Below, piece after piece: positions 53,177 to 62,543 of a stretch of 64,000 nucleotides of DNA. The translations under genes and the position numbers were made by a program. The stretch spans positions 31,028-95,027 of the forward strand of contig JAJXTV010000014.1 in NCBI GenBank assembly GCA_021783515.1. The letters run 5' to 3'. Under the pieces are notes generated by a model. That model did not search any database. It was given only the letters and a program-made list of their open reading frames with translations, and was not told the DNA's origin. Source of the stretch: Nitrospirota bacterium (GTDB lineage: Bacteria; Nitrospirota; Thermodesulfovibrionia; Thermodesulfovibrionales; UBA6898). Each line of letters starts with the position of its first letter. The first letter of the stretch is position 1.

Positions 53177-53418
53177 CAGTCGCTTCCCTTCCCTTTCGTA
53201 TTCTTGACGTAAATCTCGCATGCCCTGTAGTGGCCGCCGCAGAAATAGATGGTCGCTTCCGCATACAGGCTGCTCGTGCTGGTGCAGTAACAATCGTCAT
53301 AAGGTTCCTGAATGAAAGGACAGAGTTTGCTCTGCGTACCGTTCATCGTCGCAATGGCCCCCCCATCCCGCTTTTCTTTTCCGTTCGTCAGGTTGCGGTT
53401 GATCTCATGCGTTATCAT
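53176..53418 (-). CDS. small cysteine-rich protein
   Basis: The 80-residue protein has a C-terminal half CPFIQEPYDDCYCTSTSSLYAEATIYFCGGHYRACEIY, cysteines spaced like a metal site or disulfide-bonded fold. Small proteins with this CYC-TSTSS-CGG-H pattern occur in anaerobic bacteria, but I know no assigned function. It forms a two-gene operon with the 55-residue protein downstream. Confidence 0.7.
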   Translation of the reverse strand: MITHEINRNLTNGKEKRDGGAIATMNGTQSKLCPFIQEPYDDCYCTSTSSLYAEATIYFCGGHYRACEIYVKNTKGKGSD

Positions 53419-53750
53419 CTCTTGCCCTCATAGTTTCTTTCTGCTTATGCTTTAGAAATTCTGCCTGTCGGAAGCCTCGTCCTATTACCCCGATGAATAC
53501 AAGATTCATACCCGTCAGGCATCGGAAGATGAAATTCCCTTTTCCCAGCCGGACCCGGCACGTATCAGGCGACCCTTAAAATGTTATATTTATTCAGAAA
53601 CGATACGTTACGGGCTTCGGTAAGGCCTCGGATAATGGTTTAGGAATCCGTACAAGAACAGCCGGAGCGGGAAAACCAGGGGTCACAGATTACTATTAAG
53701 TGTGGCATGCTACATTTCTGGGTGCCACATATATGTAGCATGCCACACTG
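53419..53750. other. intergenic region with a long inverted repeat, no gene seen
   Basis: About 330 bases without a supported frame. The only clear structure is the 15-bp inverted repeat at 53701-53747. The start of the small cysteine-rich gene lies at its left end. Confidence 0.6.
53701..53747. repeat. perfect 15-bp inverted repeat
   Basis: TGTGGCATGCTACAT (53701-53715) is repeated inverted at 53733-53747 with a 17-nt spacer, three bases past the stop of the sigma54 regulator gene. It may act as that gene's terminator, but no U tract follows on the minus strand. Confidence 0.75.
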
Positions 53751-55463
53751 TTATGATTCGTGGTTTAGAAGGCGGTATTTTTCCATTTTTCTATAAAGTG
53801 TCTTTCGGTCGAACCCCAGAAGCCTGGCAGCCTTTGCCTTGTTCCAGGCGGTCTTTTCGAGCGCCTTAAGGATTTCGTCCGGCTCATTCCTCTCCTTTTC
53901 CCGTAACGCCCTCGCTCCGCTCCCCGCAAGGTCCCTGAACGGACCCGGGAGATGCTCCACCGAGATCATGTTCTGGCGGCAGAGGATAAAGGCGTGTTCC
54001 ATAGTATGTTCCAGTTCCCTGATATTGCCCGGCCACGGATAGTCCATGAAGCGGGCCTGCACATCGGCGGAGACGGCGGAAATCTTCTTCCCCATCTTCT
54101 TGTTGAACTTTTCGAGGAAGTGGTTCACAAGAAACGGAATATCCTCGGTCCGCTCCCTCAGAGGCGGGAGGGCCATCTCGACCACCTTCAGCCGGTAATA
54201 AAGGTCCTCCCTGAATTCACCCCTCTTCACCTTGGACTCAAGATCGCGATTCGTCGCGGCGATCACGCGCACATCCACTCTGATAGGGGTGGAATCCCCC
54301 ACCCGCTCGAACTCCATCTCCTGCAGCACACGGAGCAGCCCGAGCTGTATCCTGTGAGAGATATCACCTATCTCGTCAAGAAAAATCGTCCCGCCGTCGG
54401 CCCTTTGAAAGCGGCCTATCTTGTCTTTCACAGCGCCGGTAAAGGCGCCCTTCACGTGGCCGAAAAGTTCGCTTTCGAGGAGGTTCTCGGAGAGCGCGGA
54501 ACAGTTCACCTTTACCAGGGGACGACTGCCTCTTACCCCTTTGTAATGGAGCGCCTCGGCCACCAGCTCCTTCCCCGTCCCGCTCTCGCCGGTCACCAGC
54601 ACCGTGCTCTGCACATCCGCAAGGTTCTCGATCAGGTTATAGATCTCCTGCATCTTTCCGCTTACCCCTATCATGGTGTGAAATTGTCTGCGCTCGTTCA
54701 GGTCCCTCTCCAGATCGGACAGCCTCGTCTCGTCCCGTATGACGAGCACCGCGCCCGAAAAAAGGCCGTGGTGGTCGAGCAGGGGAGCGGCGGAAAGGGT
54801 TACGACACGCCCGGGGCTGCCCTCCTGAATGCACTCGATGCGCGTCCTTTCGGCCGGGCTCTTTTTTTCGATCGTCTCCGTCAGCGCATCGAGACAGGCC
54901 TTCCCGCATCCGAACGCGGCAACGGAGCCGAAGTCCTGCCCGATGGCTTCCCGTCCGACGCCGCAGATGGCCTGGGCCGCCTCGTTGATCTCGACCACCT
55001 TCAGCGAATCGTCCACGGTCACGATGCCGTCCTTGACGCTCCTGAATATCGCCTCGATATTTTTCCTGTATCGCTCTGCCTCATCGTTCAGCGCCTTATG
55101 CCGGTGGGCCATCTTCGCCACGTGCAGCAGCGTCTCCTGATGCACCGGCTTCGGTATATAATCGAAGGCCCCGAGCCTGACCGCCTCCGAAGCGGTCTCG
55201 ACGTTGGGGGCCCCCGTGACCATCACAACCGGGCAGGTCAGACCGCGCCGCCTCGCCTCGCGCATCACGTCGATCCCCGTCCTGCCGCCGAGGATGATGT
55301 CGGCGAAGACGACGTCGAAGTCGGTCTCTCCGAGCAGGCCGACGGCCTGATCGTAACTTCCGGCCGTCTGCACCGAGTATCCCTCGTCGGAGAGAAAGGC
55401 GTCGAACGTAAAGCGGATGCTCTCTTCGTCGTCGATGACGAGGATTCTTCCCTTATGCTCCAT
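53751..55463 (-). CDS. sigma54-dependent response regulator (NtrC family) with PAS domain
   Basis: The regulator has about 570 residues: a receiver (aspartate in VVFADIILGGRTG), a PAS domain at about 135-255 with AFGCGKACLDAL cysteines, an AAA+ sigma54-activation domain with VTGESGTGKEL (Walker A), GAFTGAVKDK (sigma54 contact), GGTIFLDEIGDI (Walker B) and a Fis-type helix-turn-helix (NKAKAARLLGFDRKTLYRKM). The ATG at 55463 has AAGGAG five bases upstream. It overlaps the kinase gene by 11 bases and is its cognate regulator. Confidence 0.94.
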   Translation of the reverse strand: MEHKGRILVIDDEESIRFTFDAFLSDEGYSVQTAGSYDQAVGLLGETDFDVVFADIILGGRTGIDVMREARRRGLTCPVVMVTGAPNVETASEAVRLGAFDYIPKPVHQETLLHVAKMAHRHKALNDEAERYRKNIEAIFRSVKDGIVTVDDSLKVVEINEAAQAICGVGREAIGQDFGSVAAFGCGKACLDALTETIEKKSPAERTRIECIQEGSPGRVVTLSAAPLLDHHGLFSGAVLVIRDETRLSDLERDLNERRQFHTMIGVSGKMQEIYNLIENLADVQSTVLVTGESGTGKELVAEALHYKGVRGSRPLVKVNCSALSENLLESELFGHVKGAFTGAVKDKIGRFQRADGGTIFLDEIGDISHRIQLGLLRVLQEMEFERVGDSTPIRVDVRVIAATNRDLESKVKRGEFREDLYYRLKVVEMALPPLRERTEDIPFLVNHFLEKFNKKMGKKISAVSADVQARFMDYPWPGNIRELEHTMEHAFILCRQNMISVEHLPGPFRDLAGSGARALREKERNEPDEILKALEKTAWNKAKAARLLGFDRKTLYRKMEKYRLLNHES

Positions 55464-58400
55464 CACCACTCCTTACCGGCAAGTCTATCCTCACGATCGT
55501 ATACTCCCCTTCGGCGCTCTCGATCAGGAGCCTGCCGCCATGGTTTCTGATAATCCCGTGGCTGATACTCAACCCCAGCCCCGTTCCCTGTCCTCCCGGC
55601 TTCGTCGAAAAAAACGGATTCATCACCTTGTCCATCACCTCGGCGGGGATGCCGCTGCCGCTGTCGCGGAACGTGACCCTTACGTGAGGAACGTCCTCCA
55701 CCAGCACCGTCCCGCCGGCAATTTCGAACACCTTGTCCTCGTGGGCACCCGGATATTTCTGGTTCAGCGCGTATCGCGCATTACTGATGATGTTCAGAAA
55801 GACCTGCTCGATCTGCTGCGGGTTTGCCAGAACTTCGGGCAGGTCCTCGGGGATGTCGATCGTCAGGCGGATGCCGTCCTTGCGGATCTGCGTCTCGGTC
55901 AGAGTGACCGTGTCGCCCATGATCCTCTGGATCGTGGCAGGGACTTTTTCCTCCTTTCTTTCCCGCGCAAACGAAAGAAGGCCCCTGACGATGCCGGCAA
56001 TGCGGTCTCCCTCCCTGATGATCCGGATGGCGATATCGTTTTCCTTTGTCTCCGTCTTCAGCTTGTTGGCGAGGATCTGCGCGTAGTTGATGATCCCGTT
56101 GATGGGGTTATTGATCTCATGGGCGACTCCCGCGGCCAGCTCTCCCAGCGACGCGAGGTGACTTGCGCGCATCGCCTCGGCCTGGAGCGCCGTCTTTTCC
56201 GTAATGTCGGAAAGCACGACGATGACATTCGACACCATGCTCTCCTCGTCTTTTATCGGATACGCCTTGCCCTCGACCAGCCTGCCCGATGGGGTGAGCA
56301 GCTGTGAATGCTCGGCGTAGCCGGAGGCGAAGCTCCTGAGGGCATAACAGTCGTCGCAGGGTGCCGACCTGCCGTACAAGAGCGAGAAGCAAGGCAGCCC
56401 CGTCAGGCCCTCCGCGGGTTTCCCGATGCCCGCCGCCGCCGCCTTGTTCGCCCACATCACCTCGAGGTCCGGAGAAAGGAGGATCAGCGTGTCGGGCATC
56501 GCGTCAAGCAGCGTATGAAACTCACGCGAGAGTCTTCTGAAGCGTTCCTCGCTCCTTTTCAGCGTCTCCTCCGCCTGCTTGCGGACATTGATCTCGTTCG
56601 TAAGCAGTTGGACAGCGGTTTTCAGTTCTACCGTGCGCTCCTCGACCATATCGACAAGATGCTCGCGGTGCCGTTCCAGCTCCTCCTCTACCTTCTTCCG
56701 TCCGGTGATATCGCGCCCGATGCCGGCCGTGCCGATCACCTCGCCCACATCGTTATAGATCGGTGTCTTTATCGTCTCCATCCACTGCGTGTTGCCGTCC
56801 CTGTCCAGTATCGTCTCTTCGACACGTTTCCGTTTTCCGCTGCCCATGACATCCCTGTCGTCCGCCAGATACCCCTCGGCAAGCTCCTTCGGCCATAGGT
56901 CGAAATCGGTCTTCCCGACCAGTTCCTCCGGAGACGCAACCCCGCATGCGGCAGCCAAAGGTCCGTTCGCGGCAATGAACCTGCCCTCTTTGTCTTTAAG
57001 CCAGGCAAGGTCCGGGATGTTATTCAAAATGGCCTCCTGCTGACGGCTCACCTCCCTCAGCGCGTCCTCCATCCGCCTTCTCTCGGTGATATCCCGTTCG
57101 ATCGCCAGGACATAGGGCCTCCCGGCGAGGTGGATGAGCTGAGCGGAGACCTCCAGCAGGAATACGTGACCGTCCTTGCGGACATGGCTCACCTCAAAAG
57201 TGACCGCGTTGCCCGTCATGATGCGAGCATTTATGCCCTCCGCGTTCCTCGCCCCCTCCGGGGAGTCCAGAAGAGAGATCGGCAGGCCTATCATCTCTTC
57301 GCGGGCATATCCGTTTATCGTGCAGGCGGCGACATTGGCATCTACGACAATGGGGCCATTGTCGCCTGAGGGGTCGAGCAGAAAAATAGAATCGGAGGCA
57401 AGATCGAAGAGCGAGCGGAAACGCTCCTCGCTGTCCCGGAGCGCCTCGTTCACGTCGTTGAGCCGCTCATTCGCCAGAGACAGCTCGGAGGTGCGCTCCC
57501 GCACCATCTCTTCGAGGTGCTCATGGTATTTCCTTAATTCTTCTTCGGCGCGCTTGCGGTCCGTGACGTCCCGGATCACGGCGACAAGACCGGTGATGTT
57601 TCCGGCCTCGTCGAGCACCCTTTTCTTCACGACATGCAGCCACACGTCGCCGGCCTGCTCCTCGGCCTCACACGGCCCGTCGCCGGCAAGCGCCGCCTCG
57701 TCCGATCTCCTGCACTGCTCTGCCTCGTCAGCACCCATAAAGTCGAAGTCGGTCTTCCCGATGATATCCCCGACCGGGGCGCCGAAAAACTTCGCGCACT
57801 GCTCGTTGACGACGAGGAAACGCAGATTTTTGTCTTTCATGAGGATGACGTCGCTGGAGGAATTGATAATAGTCTCTATCCTCTGGGAAAAACTCTTCAG
57901 CTCTTCTTCGGCGCGTCTTCGCTCCGAAATCTCCATTTGCAGCATTTCGTTGGACGTGATCAGGTCGGCGGTCTGCTCCGTCACCAGTTCCGAAAGATGC
58001 TCACGGTGCTTCCTCAGCTCCTCTTCAGTCAGCTTCCGCTCCACGATCTCCTGCTCGAGCAGCCGGTTCACCTCGGACAATTCGGAGGTGCGCTCCCGCA
58101 CCATCTCTTCGAGGTGCTCATGATACCGGCGGAGCTCTTCTTCCACCTCGTTGCGCTCGGTGACGTCCATGATGATCCCGACAAAGTTCCGGATGACCCC
58201 GTCGGGATCGAGGATGGGGTTAAGCACGGCGGTCCATTCCACCCGCCTGCCGTCGGACCGTCTGCTCTCGGCATCGAACACCGCCCTCTTGCCTTCCAGG
58301 ATCTCCCCGATAACCCCGCCCGGGACGCTGTCCGCCGCCCCGGACCATAACTCGTCCAGTCTCCTCCCGATGACGTCCTCTTCCCGCCGGCCGAGTAGTT

Positions 58401-60168
58401 CGAGGCCCGACCTGTTAATCGTCACGCACCTTCCTTCCCGGTCGAACAGGGCAACGCAGTTCGGAGACGCCTCGACCAGGGTGCGATGCCGCCGCTCCGA
58501 CAGCGCGATCTGGGCCGAAGACTCGCGCGTAAAATGCAGCGCGCCGAAAAACCCGATGATAAGGCCGGAAAAGACAAACGTCGCGAAGATCGCGAATATC
58601 CGGTAGACCCGGATCTCCTTGATCGGGGTCATCAGCACGAGCGACCAGTTATTACTGCCGAGATGCCTTCGCGTCACGAGGACCCTCTCGCCCTTGATCG
58701 AGGCATACTGCCCGTCGTTCACCTCTTCCGGCATCAAAGAGGGAAAAGGTCCGCTGCCGAAGCGGCCCGAAGCCAGGATCTCCCTCCTGGCCTGTCCTTC
58801 AAGGGGCCACAGGCCCGCCAGAAGCATATCGCTCCGGCTCGAGAGAAACACCACCCCGTGGGGATCTATCAGGAAACAGAACGGATGTTTTGCAATCGCC
58901 GCCCTGAAATCCAGAAGCGGCTCCCTGATGACAACAAATCCGATCGCCCGCTTTTCTTCATCCCTCACCGGAGCGACAACGTAGTAGCTCTGGGCGAGCA
59001 GGTCGCTGTCGAGGAAGTAATATCCCTTGACACCGGAGACCGGATCTTTCACCCGCCCTCCCGGGCTCCGGGACATTCCCCGTACAAACGGAGATTCGTC
59101 GCTGTTGCGCGTCGCATTTGTCCTGTTGCTGGATGCGACAGTCCTGCCCGCCGCATCGACGAGGTAACAAAAGGGAAGGTCCGAATCAAGGAACCGGTTG
59201 TTTCTGGAAGCCGAAATAACCGGATAGGCCTTCTGCAGATCAGACGGAGCTTCGGACTGCAGGGCCCTGACGACCTCCGGCGATGAGGCCTTCTGCAGGG
59301 CCTCGTGCTCCGCGCCTTCGAGCATCCGGACAAGTTGGATCGAAAGGGAATTGACGTAGAGATTCGCCTCCTTGAGAGTCTGGTCCCTGGCAACGTTACC
59401 CGCAAATTCGGTCACCACCCATCCGGCGACAACTACTGTCAGTATCGCGATAATAGGCCTGAAGATATGCCTGGGACGCGAAAGGAAACCGGCCTCTTGA
59501 GCCGGAATGCGGGAGAAGGCCCAGAGTGAGGCCGCAACGACGATCGTCAGCCCTCCCCTCAAAAGCGTCAAGGGGAACCCGAAGATGCGAAAAAAGACTT
59601 CGCGGTTGAGCCACGAGGCAGGAGGAAAGACAGCCGGCGGTACGCTGGCCGCAGTAGCGACCGCATAGAGCCCGACAGCGGCGCCCGCAACGATGAGCCA
59701 GTGTCCGGATTCCTTCCCGGACTTCCGCCCCGCCAGATAGAGCGCCCTCATCGCCCAGAGCCCCCCGACGGCCCCGATCATATACCGTACGGTCGCCTCG
59801 AGCCCGTCGATTCCGGCCAGTCCGCCCGCGCACGCCGCCAGCAGAAGCGGCGCATAGATCCTCCTGCCCGGCCCCTTCCCCTGCACCGATATCATTCCCG
59901 CGCGACCGAATTCGGCGAGAAGCAGATACGAAACGGCAACGAAGAAGACCAGCAGAACCCGCAGCAGCGTGTCGTCTCCCGATACGAGGACGAAAAAATT
60001 CAGCCATTCGTGAATGCCGTGTCCGAGACCGAACAGCCCCAGCCATATCCACGGCAGTACCTGCGATTTCTGCCTCATCATGACATAACAAACGGCAGCG
60101 AGCAGAATAAACGCGAGCCCGTAGAAGAAATAGATGTAATCCATCTGTCCGGCAAAAAAATCCGTCAT
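55453..60168 (-). CDS. giant membrane histidine kinase with dCACHE and multiple PAS domains
   Basis: The kinase has about 1571 residues. The N-terminal 260 residues hold about eight membrane helices (MDYIYFFYGLAFILLAAVCYVMM and on), like a MASE-type module. A periplasmic dCACHE-like sensor follows (about 285-520), then at least five PAS domains. These are separated by near-identical coiled linkers of the EELRKYHEHLEEMVRERTSEL type, repeated four or more times. HisKA has GELAAGVAHEINNPINGI, and HATPase has NIISNARYAL, DSGSGIPAEVMDKVMNPFFSTK and GTGLGLSIS. The open frame runs to 60633; I place the start at 60168, where GAGGG precedes the ATG. Confidence 0.9.
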   Translation of the reverse strand: MTDFFAGQMDYIYFFYGLAFILLAAVCYVMMRQKSQVLPWIWLGLFGLGHGIHEWLNFFVLVSGDDTLLRVLLVFFVAVSYLLLAEFGRAGMISVQGKGPGRRIYAPLLLAACAGGLAGIDGLEATVRYMIGAVGGLWAMRALYLAGRKSGKESGHWLIVAGAAVGLYAVATAASVPPAVFPPASWLNREVFFRIFGFPLTLLRGGLTIVVAASLWAFSRIPAQEAGFLSRPRHIFRPIIAILTVVVAGWVVTEFAGNVARDQTLKEANLYVNSLSIQLVRMLEGAEHEALQKASSPEVVRALQSEAPSDLQKAYPVISASRNNRFLDSDLPFCYLVDAAGRTVASSNRTNATRNSDESPFVRGMSRSPGGRVKDPVSGVKGYYFLDSDLLAQSYYVVAPVRDEEKRAIGFVVIREPLLDFRAAIAKHPFCFLIDPHGVVFLSSRSDMLLAGLWPLEGQARREILASGRFGSGPFPSLMPEEVNDGQYASIKGERVLVTRRHLGSNNWSLVLMTPIKEIRVYRIFAIFATFVFSGLIIGFFGALHFTRESSAQIALSERRHRTLVEASPNCVALFDREGRCVTINRSGLELLGRREEDVIGRRLDELWSGAADSVPGGVIGEILEGKRAVFDAESRRSDGRRVEWTAVLNPILDPDGVIRNFVGIIMDVTERNEVEEELRRYHEHLEEMVRERTSELSEVNRLLEQEIVERKLTEEELRKHREHLSELVTEQTADLITSNEMLQMEISERRRAEEELKSFSQRIETIINSSSDVILMKDKNLRFLVVNEQCAKFFGAPVGDIIGKTDFDFMGADEAEQCRRSDEAALAGDGPCEAEEQAGDVWLHVVKKRVLDEAGNITGLVAVIRDVTDRKRAEEELRKYHEHLEEMVRERTSELSLANERLNDVNEALRDSEERFRSLFDLASDSIFLLDPSGDNGPIVVDANVAACTINGYAREEMIGLPISLLDSPEGARNAEGINARIMTGNAVTFEVSHVRKDGHVFLLEVSAQLIHLAGRPYVLAIERDITERRRMEDALREVSRQQEAILNNIPDLAWLKDKEGRFIAANGPLAAACGVASPEELVGKTDFDLWPKELAEGYLADDRDVMGSGKRKRVEETILDRDGNTQWMETIKTPIYNDVGEVIGTAGIGRDITGRKKVEEELERHREHLVDMVEERTVELKTAVQLLTNEINVRKQAEETLKRSEERFRRLSREFHTLLDAMPDTLILLSPDLEVMWANKAAAAGIGKPAEGLTGLPCFSLLYGRSAPCDDCYALRSFASGYAEHSQLLTPSGRLVEGKAYPIKDEESMVSNVIVVLSDITEKTALQAEAMRASHLASLGELAAGVAHEINNPINGIINYAQILANKLKTETKENDIAIRIIREGDRIAGIVRGLLSFARERKEEKVPATIQRIMGDTVTLTETQIRKDGIRLTIDIPEDLPEVLANPQQIEQVFLNIISNARYALNQKYPGAHEDKVFEIAGGTVLVEDVPHVRVTFRDSGSGIPAEVMDKVMNPFFSTKPGGQGTGLGLSISHGIIRNHGGRLLIESAEGEYTIVRIDLPVRSGDGA

Positions 60169-60330
60169 GACGTGAACGCCCTCAAAGAGATATTCCCTTA
60201 TCCTATTAAACCAGATTTCCCCGTGAATTGTCTGCAATGACGTGAGGACCCGCACAAACCTCCGCAGCCGGGATGGACACGACAACGGAAATCTGCTAGC
60301 GTGGAAGTAGTGAAGCGAAAGGAGACAGCG

Positions 60331-60435
60331 ATGCCGCCGAAACCGCCGAGGGAGCCTGACCCCCGCAAGCCGGGGAGACCGCCGAAGGAGCCGAAAGTGC
60401 CGGAGCCGCCGACCCCGCCGACCAAAGTGCCGTAA
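60331..60435 (+). CDS. 34-residue proline-rich mini-protein (candidate)
   Basis: An ATG at 60331 follows the ribosome-binding site AAAGGAGA by five bases and opens a 34-codon frame ending in TAA. Almost half of the residues are proline; the rest are Lys, Arg, Glu, Thr and Val. The middle contains RKPGRPPKEP, which resembles the GRP core of an AT-hook DNA-binding peptide. No family is known to me. It is divergent from the giant kinase gene. It is real only if conserved elsewhere. Confidence 0.45.
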   Translation: MPPKPPREPDPRKPGRPPKEPKVPEPPTPPTKVP

Positions 60436-60595
60436 AGGCCTCTCCCCCCCTGCGACAGAAGGGTCCCCCTGACGAGCGGCGAGAGCAGGAGAAGCCGTGT
60501 GGTCGGTCTGACCCCCTGAGTCAGAAAAGTAACGACGCCTTATCCGCGCGCCGGCTGAGGCAGGCCGTGAATCGCTGTGGTATTCTTTAGGGAGG

Positions 60596-61456
60596 ATGAA
60601 GAACTTCGTATTTTTCACCGACCTCGACGGCACGCTTCTGGATTACTCGACCTATTCGTTTGAGAAGGCGGTCCCCGCACTCAAACGGCTGAAGGATGAA
60701 GGCCTGCCGCTCGTTATCTGTTCCAGCAAGACGAGGGCGGAGATCGAGTATTACCGGAAGAAACTCGGCAACCGGCACCCTTTTATTTCGGAAAACGGCG
60801 GCGGAATATTCATTCCGAAAGGCTACTTCGATTTCGCTTTGCAGGACGCCGCCAACTCCGGGGTGACGGAAGAAGAGGGCTACGATGTCATCGTTCTCGG
60901 TGCGCGGTATTCTGACCTGAGGGAGGCCGTTCTTTCACTGATCGAAGAGCGGTTCGACATCCTGGGGTTCGGGGACATGACCGCCGGAGAGGTGGCGGAG
61001 CTTTCAGGGCTGACGGTGTTCGAGGCGGAGCTTTCGAAACAGAGGGACTTCGACGAGCCGTTTCTCTTTCAGGGCAACAAAGACGAGGACAAGGCGCTTA
61101 TGGACGCCATCAGGGAAAAAGGGTTCACCTGCACGCGGGGGAGATTTTTTCATATCCTCGGAGACAGCAACAAAGGGACCGCCGTCTCGGTCCTCGCCGG
61201 CCTGTACCGAAAACAGCGGGGAGATATCGTCACCGTCGGCCTGGGCGACAGGCCGAACGACTTTCCAATGCTGGAGACGGTCGACATCCCGGTGCTCGTG
61301 CGGCAGCCGGACGAAAGATACGCGGAGGTACTGAATATCGCCGGCCTCGTCAAAGCCGACGGCATCGGGCCGGAAGGGTGGAACAAGACAGTCCTCGACA
61401 TACTTGCGGGCGCGGTCCGGGCGCCTGAGCCGCAGAAAAGGGGGGCGCAACGATGA
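60596..61456 (+). CDS. HAD-family mannosyl-3-phosphoglycerate phosphatase-like protein
   Basis: The 286-residue protein matches the MPGP branch of HAD-IIB phosphatases: motif I VFFTDLDGTLLDYSTYSFEKA, motif II VICSSKTRAEIEYYRKKLG, then ISENGGGIFIPKGYF and the C-terminal GLGDRPNDFPMLE acidic motif. MPGP makes the osmolyte mannosylglycerate, but many family members act on other sugar phosphates, and no mannosyl-3-phosphoglycerate synthase is adjacent. It overlaps the next gene by 4 bases. Confidence 0.88.
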   Translation: MKNFVFFTDLDGTLLDYSTYSFEKAVPALKRLKDEGLPLVICSSKTRAEIEYYRKKLGNRHPFISENGGGIFIPKGYFDFALQDAANSGVTEEEGYDVIVLGARYSDLREAVLSLIEERFDILGFGDMTAGEVAELSGLTVFEAELSKQRDFDEPFLFQGNKDEDKALMDAIREKGFTCTRGRFFHILGDSNKGTAVSVLAGLYRKQRGDIVTVGLGDRPNDFPMLETVDIPVLVRQPDERYAEVLNIAGLVKADGIGPEGWNKTVLDILAGAVRAPEPQKRGAQR

Positions 61457-62307
61457 CACTTCTGACGGGTTCCACCGGGATCGGGACGATGAGCGTCGAG
61501 GAGGCGAGGAAATGGCTGGCGGACAAGAAGGAAGGCGGTGCGGTCCTGCTCGACGTGCGGCAGCCGCAGGAGTACCGCTCGGGCCACCTACCCGGGGCCA
61601 CGCTGATCCCGCTGCCGGAGCTCCCGGACAGAACGGGAGAGCTCGACGCCTCGAAGCCCGTGCTCGCCTATTGCAGGAGCGGCAACAGGAGCAGGGCGGC
61701 GGCTGCGCTGCTGCTGACGGAAGGGTTTCAGGAGGTATACAGCCTCGACGGCGGCATCACCGCATGGAACGGTCGCGTTGCCACGGGTGATTACCGCCAG
61801 GGACTGTCGCTGCTGAAAGGCGGCGAGACGGCGGAAGAATTGACACTCCTCGCATGGTCGCTCGAGGAAGGCAGCCGGCTCTTTTACGAGAAGATCGCGG
61901 GGCTGTCAGCCGACAACGGGGTGAAAGAGGTCTTCTACAAAATCGCCGGGGCGGAGGAGAAACACAAGGAGAAGGTCCTCTCCGCCTACCGCACGGTATC
62001 GGGCAAAGAATTCAGCCCTGACTCCCCTCGCGGGAAGGACTACGAAGGCGTGATGGAGGGCGGCTTGCGGGTCGAAGAGGCGATCGCCTTCTTGCAGGGA
62101 GAGGGACGGTCGCTCCTGGACATGATCGAGATCTCAATGCAGGTCGAGACGAACGCCCTCGACCTCTACATCAAGATGTCGCGGGAGATAAAGAGCGGGG
62201 CCGCGGGGAAGGTCTTCGCCTCCCTCATCGAAGAGGAAAAGCAGCACCTTTCCCGGCTCGGCAGGCTTCTTGAAGAAAAGACCGGGGAAGACCGAGGCGC
62301 GGATTGA
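61453..62307 (+). CDS. rhodanese-ferritin-like fusion protein
   Basis: This is a 284-residue two-domain protein. The N-terminal 120 residues are a rhodanese (LLDVRQPQEYRSGHLPGA) with the active-site loop YCRSGNRSRAAA, including its cysteine. The C-terminal 160 residues form a rubrerythrin/ferritin-like four-helix bundle with the diiron ligands: EEGSRLFYEKIAG, AEEKHKE, EVETNALDLY and EEEKQHLSRL. No rubredoxin iron site is visible. A sulfurtransferase joined to a diiron domain suggests sulfide, persulfide or peroxide chemistry. Confidence 0.9.
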   Translation: MTLLTGSTGIGTMSVEEARKWLADKKEGGAVLLDVRQPQEYRSGHLPGATLIPLPELPDRTGELDASKPVLAYCRSGNRSRAAAALLLTEGFQEVYSLDGGITAWNGRVATGDYRQGLSLLKGGETAEELTLLAWSLEEGSRLFYEKIAGLSADNGVKEVFYKIAGAEEKHKEKVLSAYRTVSGKEFSPDSPRGKDYEGVMEGGLRVEEAIAFLQGEGRSLLDMIEISMQVETNALDLYIKMSREIKSGAAGKVFASLIEEEKQHLSRLGRLLEEKTGEDRGAD

Positions 62308-62500
62308 CCCCCGCGTGCTCCCTATCACGCTGCCGGCAGAAACACAAATCTCCGGCTGCGGCGACGTGGATGCGGGTCATGAAAGGAGCCGCCGCCGAGA
62401 CAGGACTGCAGAGACCCACAATAATAATTTCTCCCGGCTTCAGGTTTCCTTTCTGAGCAAGAGCGAATAAGACTGCAATTGGGATAAAAAGAAAGCAATC

Positions 62501-62540
62501 CAAACCGCACTTATTGCGAGTCTGGTTGAGCAATTTGCTC
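62501..62540 (-). repeat. attC-like site C (cassette boundary)
   Basis: On the plus strand the segment reads CAAACCGCACTTATTGCG followed by AGTCTGGTTGA. It matches site B (63374-63402) at nearly all positions and site A in outline. It lies immediately after the end of the antitoxin-like gene on the minus strand. The outer R-type ends are degenerate here. Confidence 0.5.
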
Positions 62541-62543
62541 TGC

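Noticed and set aside
50425..60595. Sigma54 promoters (GG-N10-GC) near the sigma54 regulator
   Set aside because: Upstream regions of the neighbouring genes were scanned by eye for TGGCAC-N5-TTGC and none fitted well.
60169..60633. N-terminal extension of the giant kinase to 60633
   Set aside because: The added residues are low-complexity and glycine/arginine-rich and overlap the proline-rich mini-ORF; the membrane module starts at 60168 with its own ribosome-binding site.
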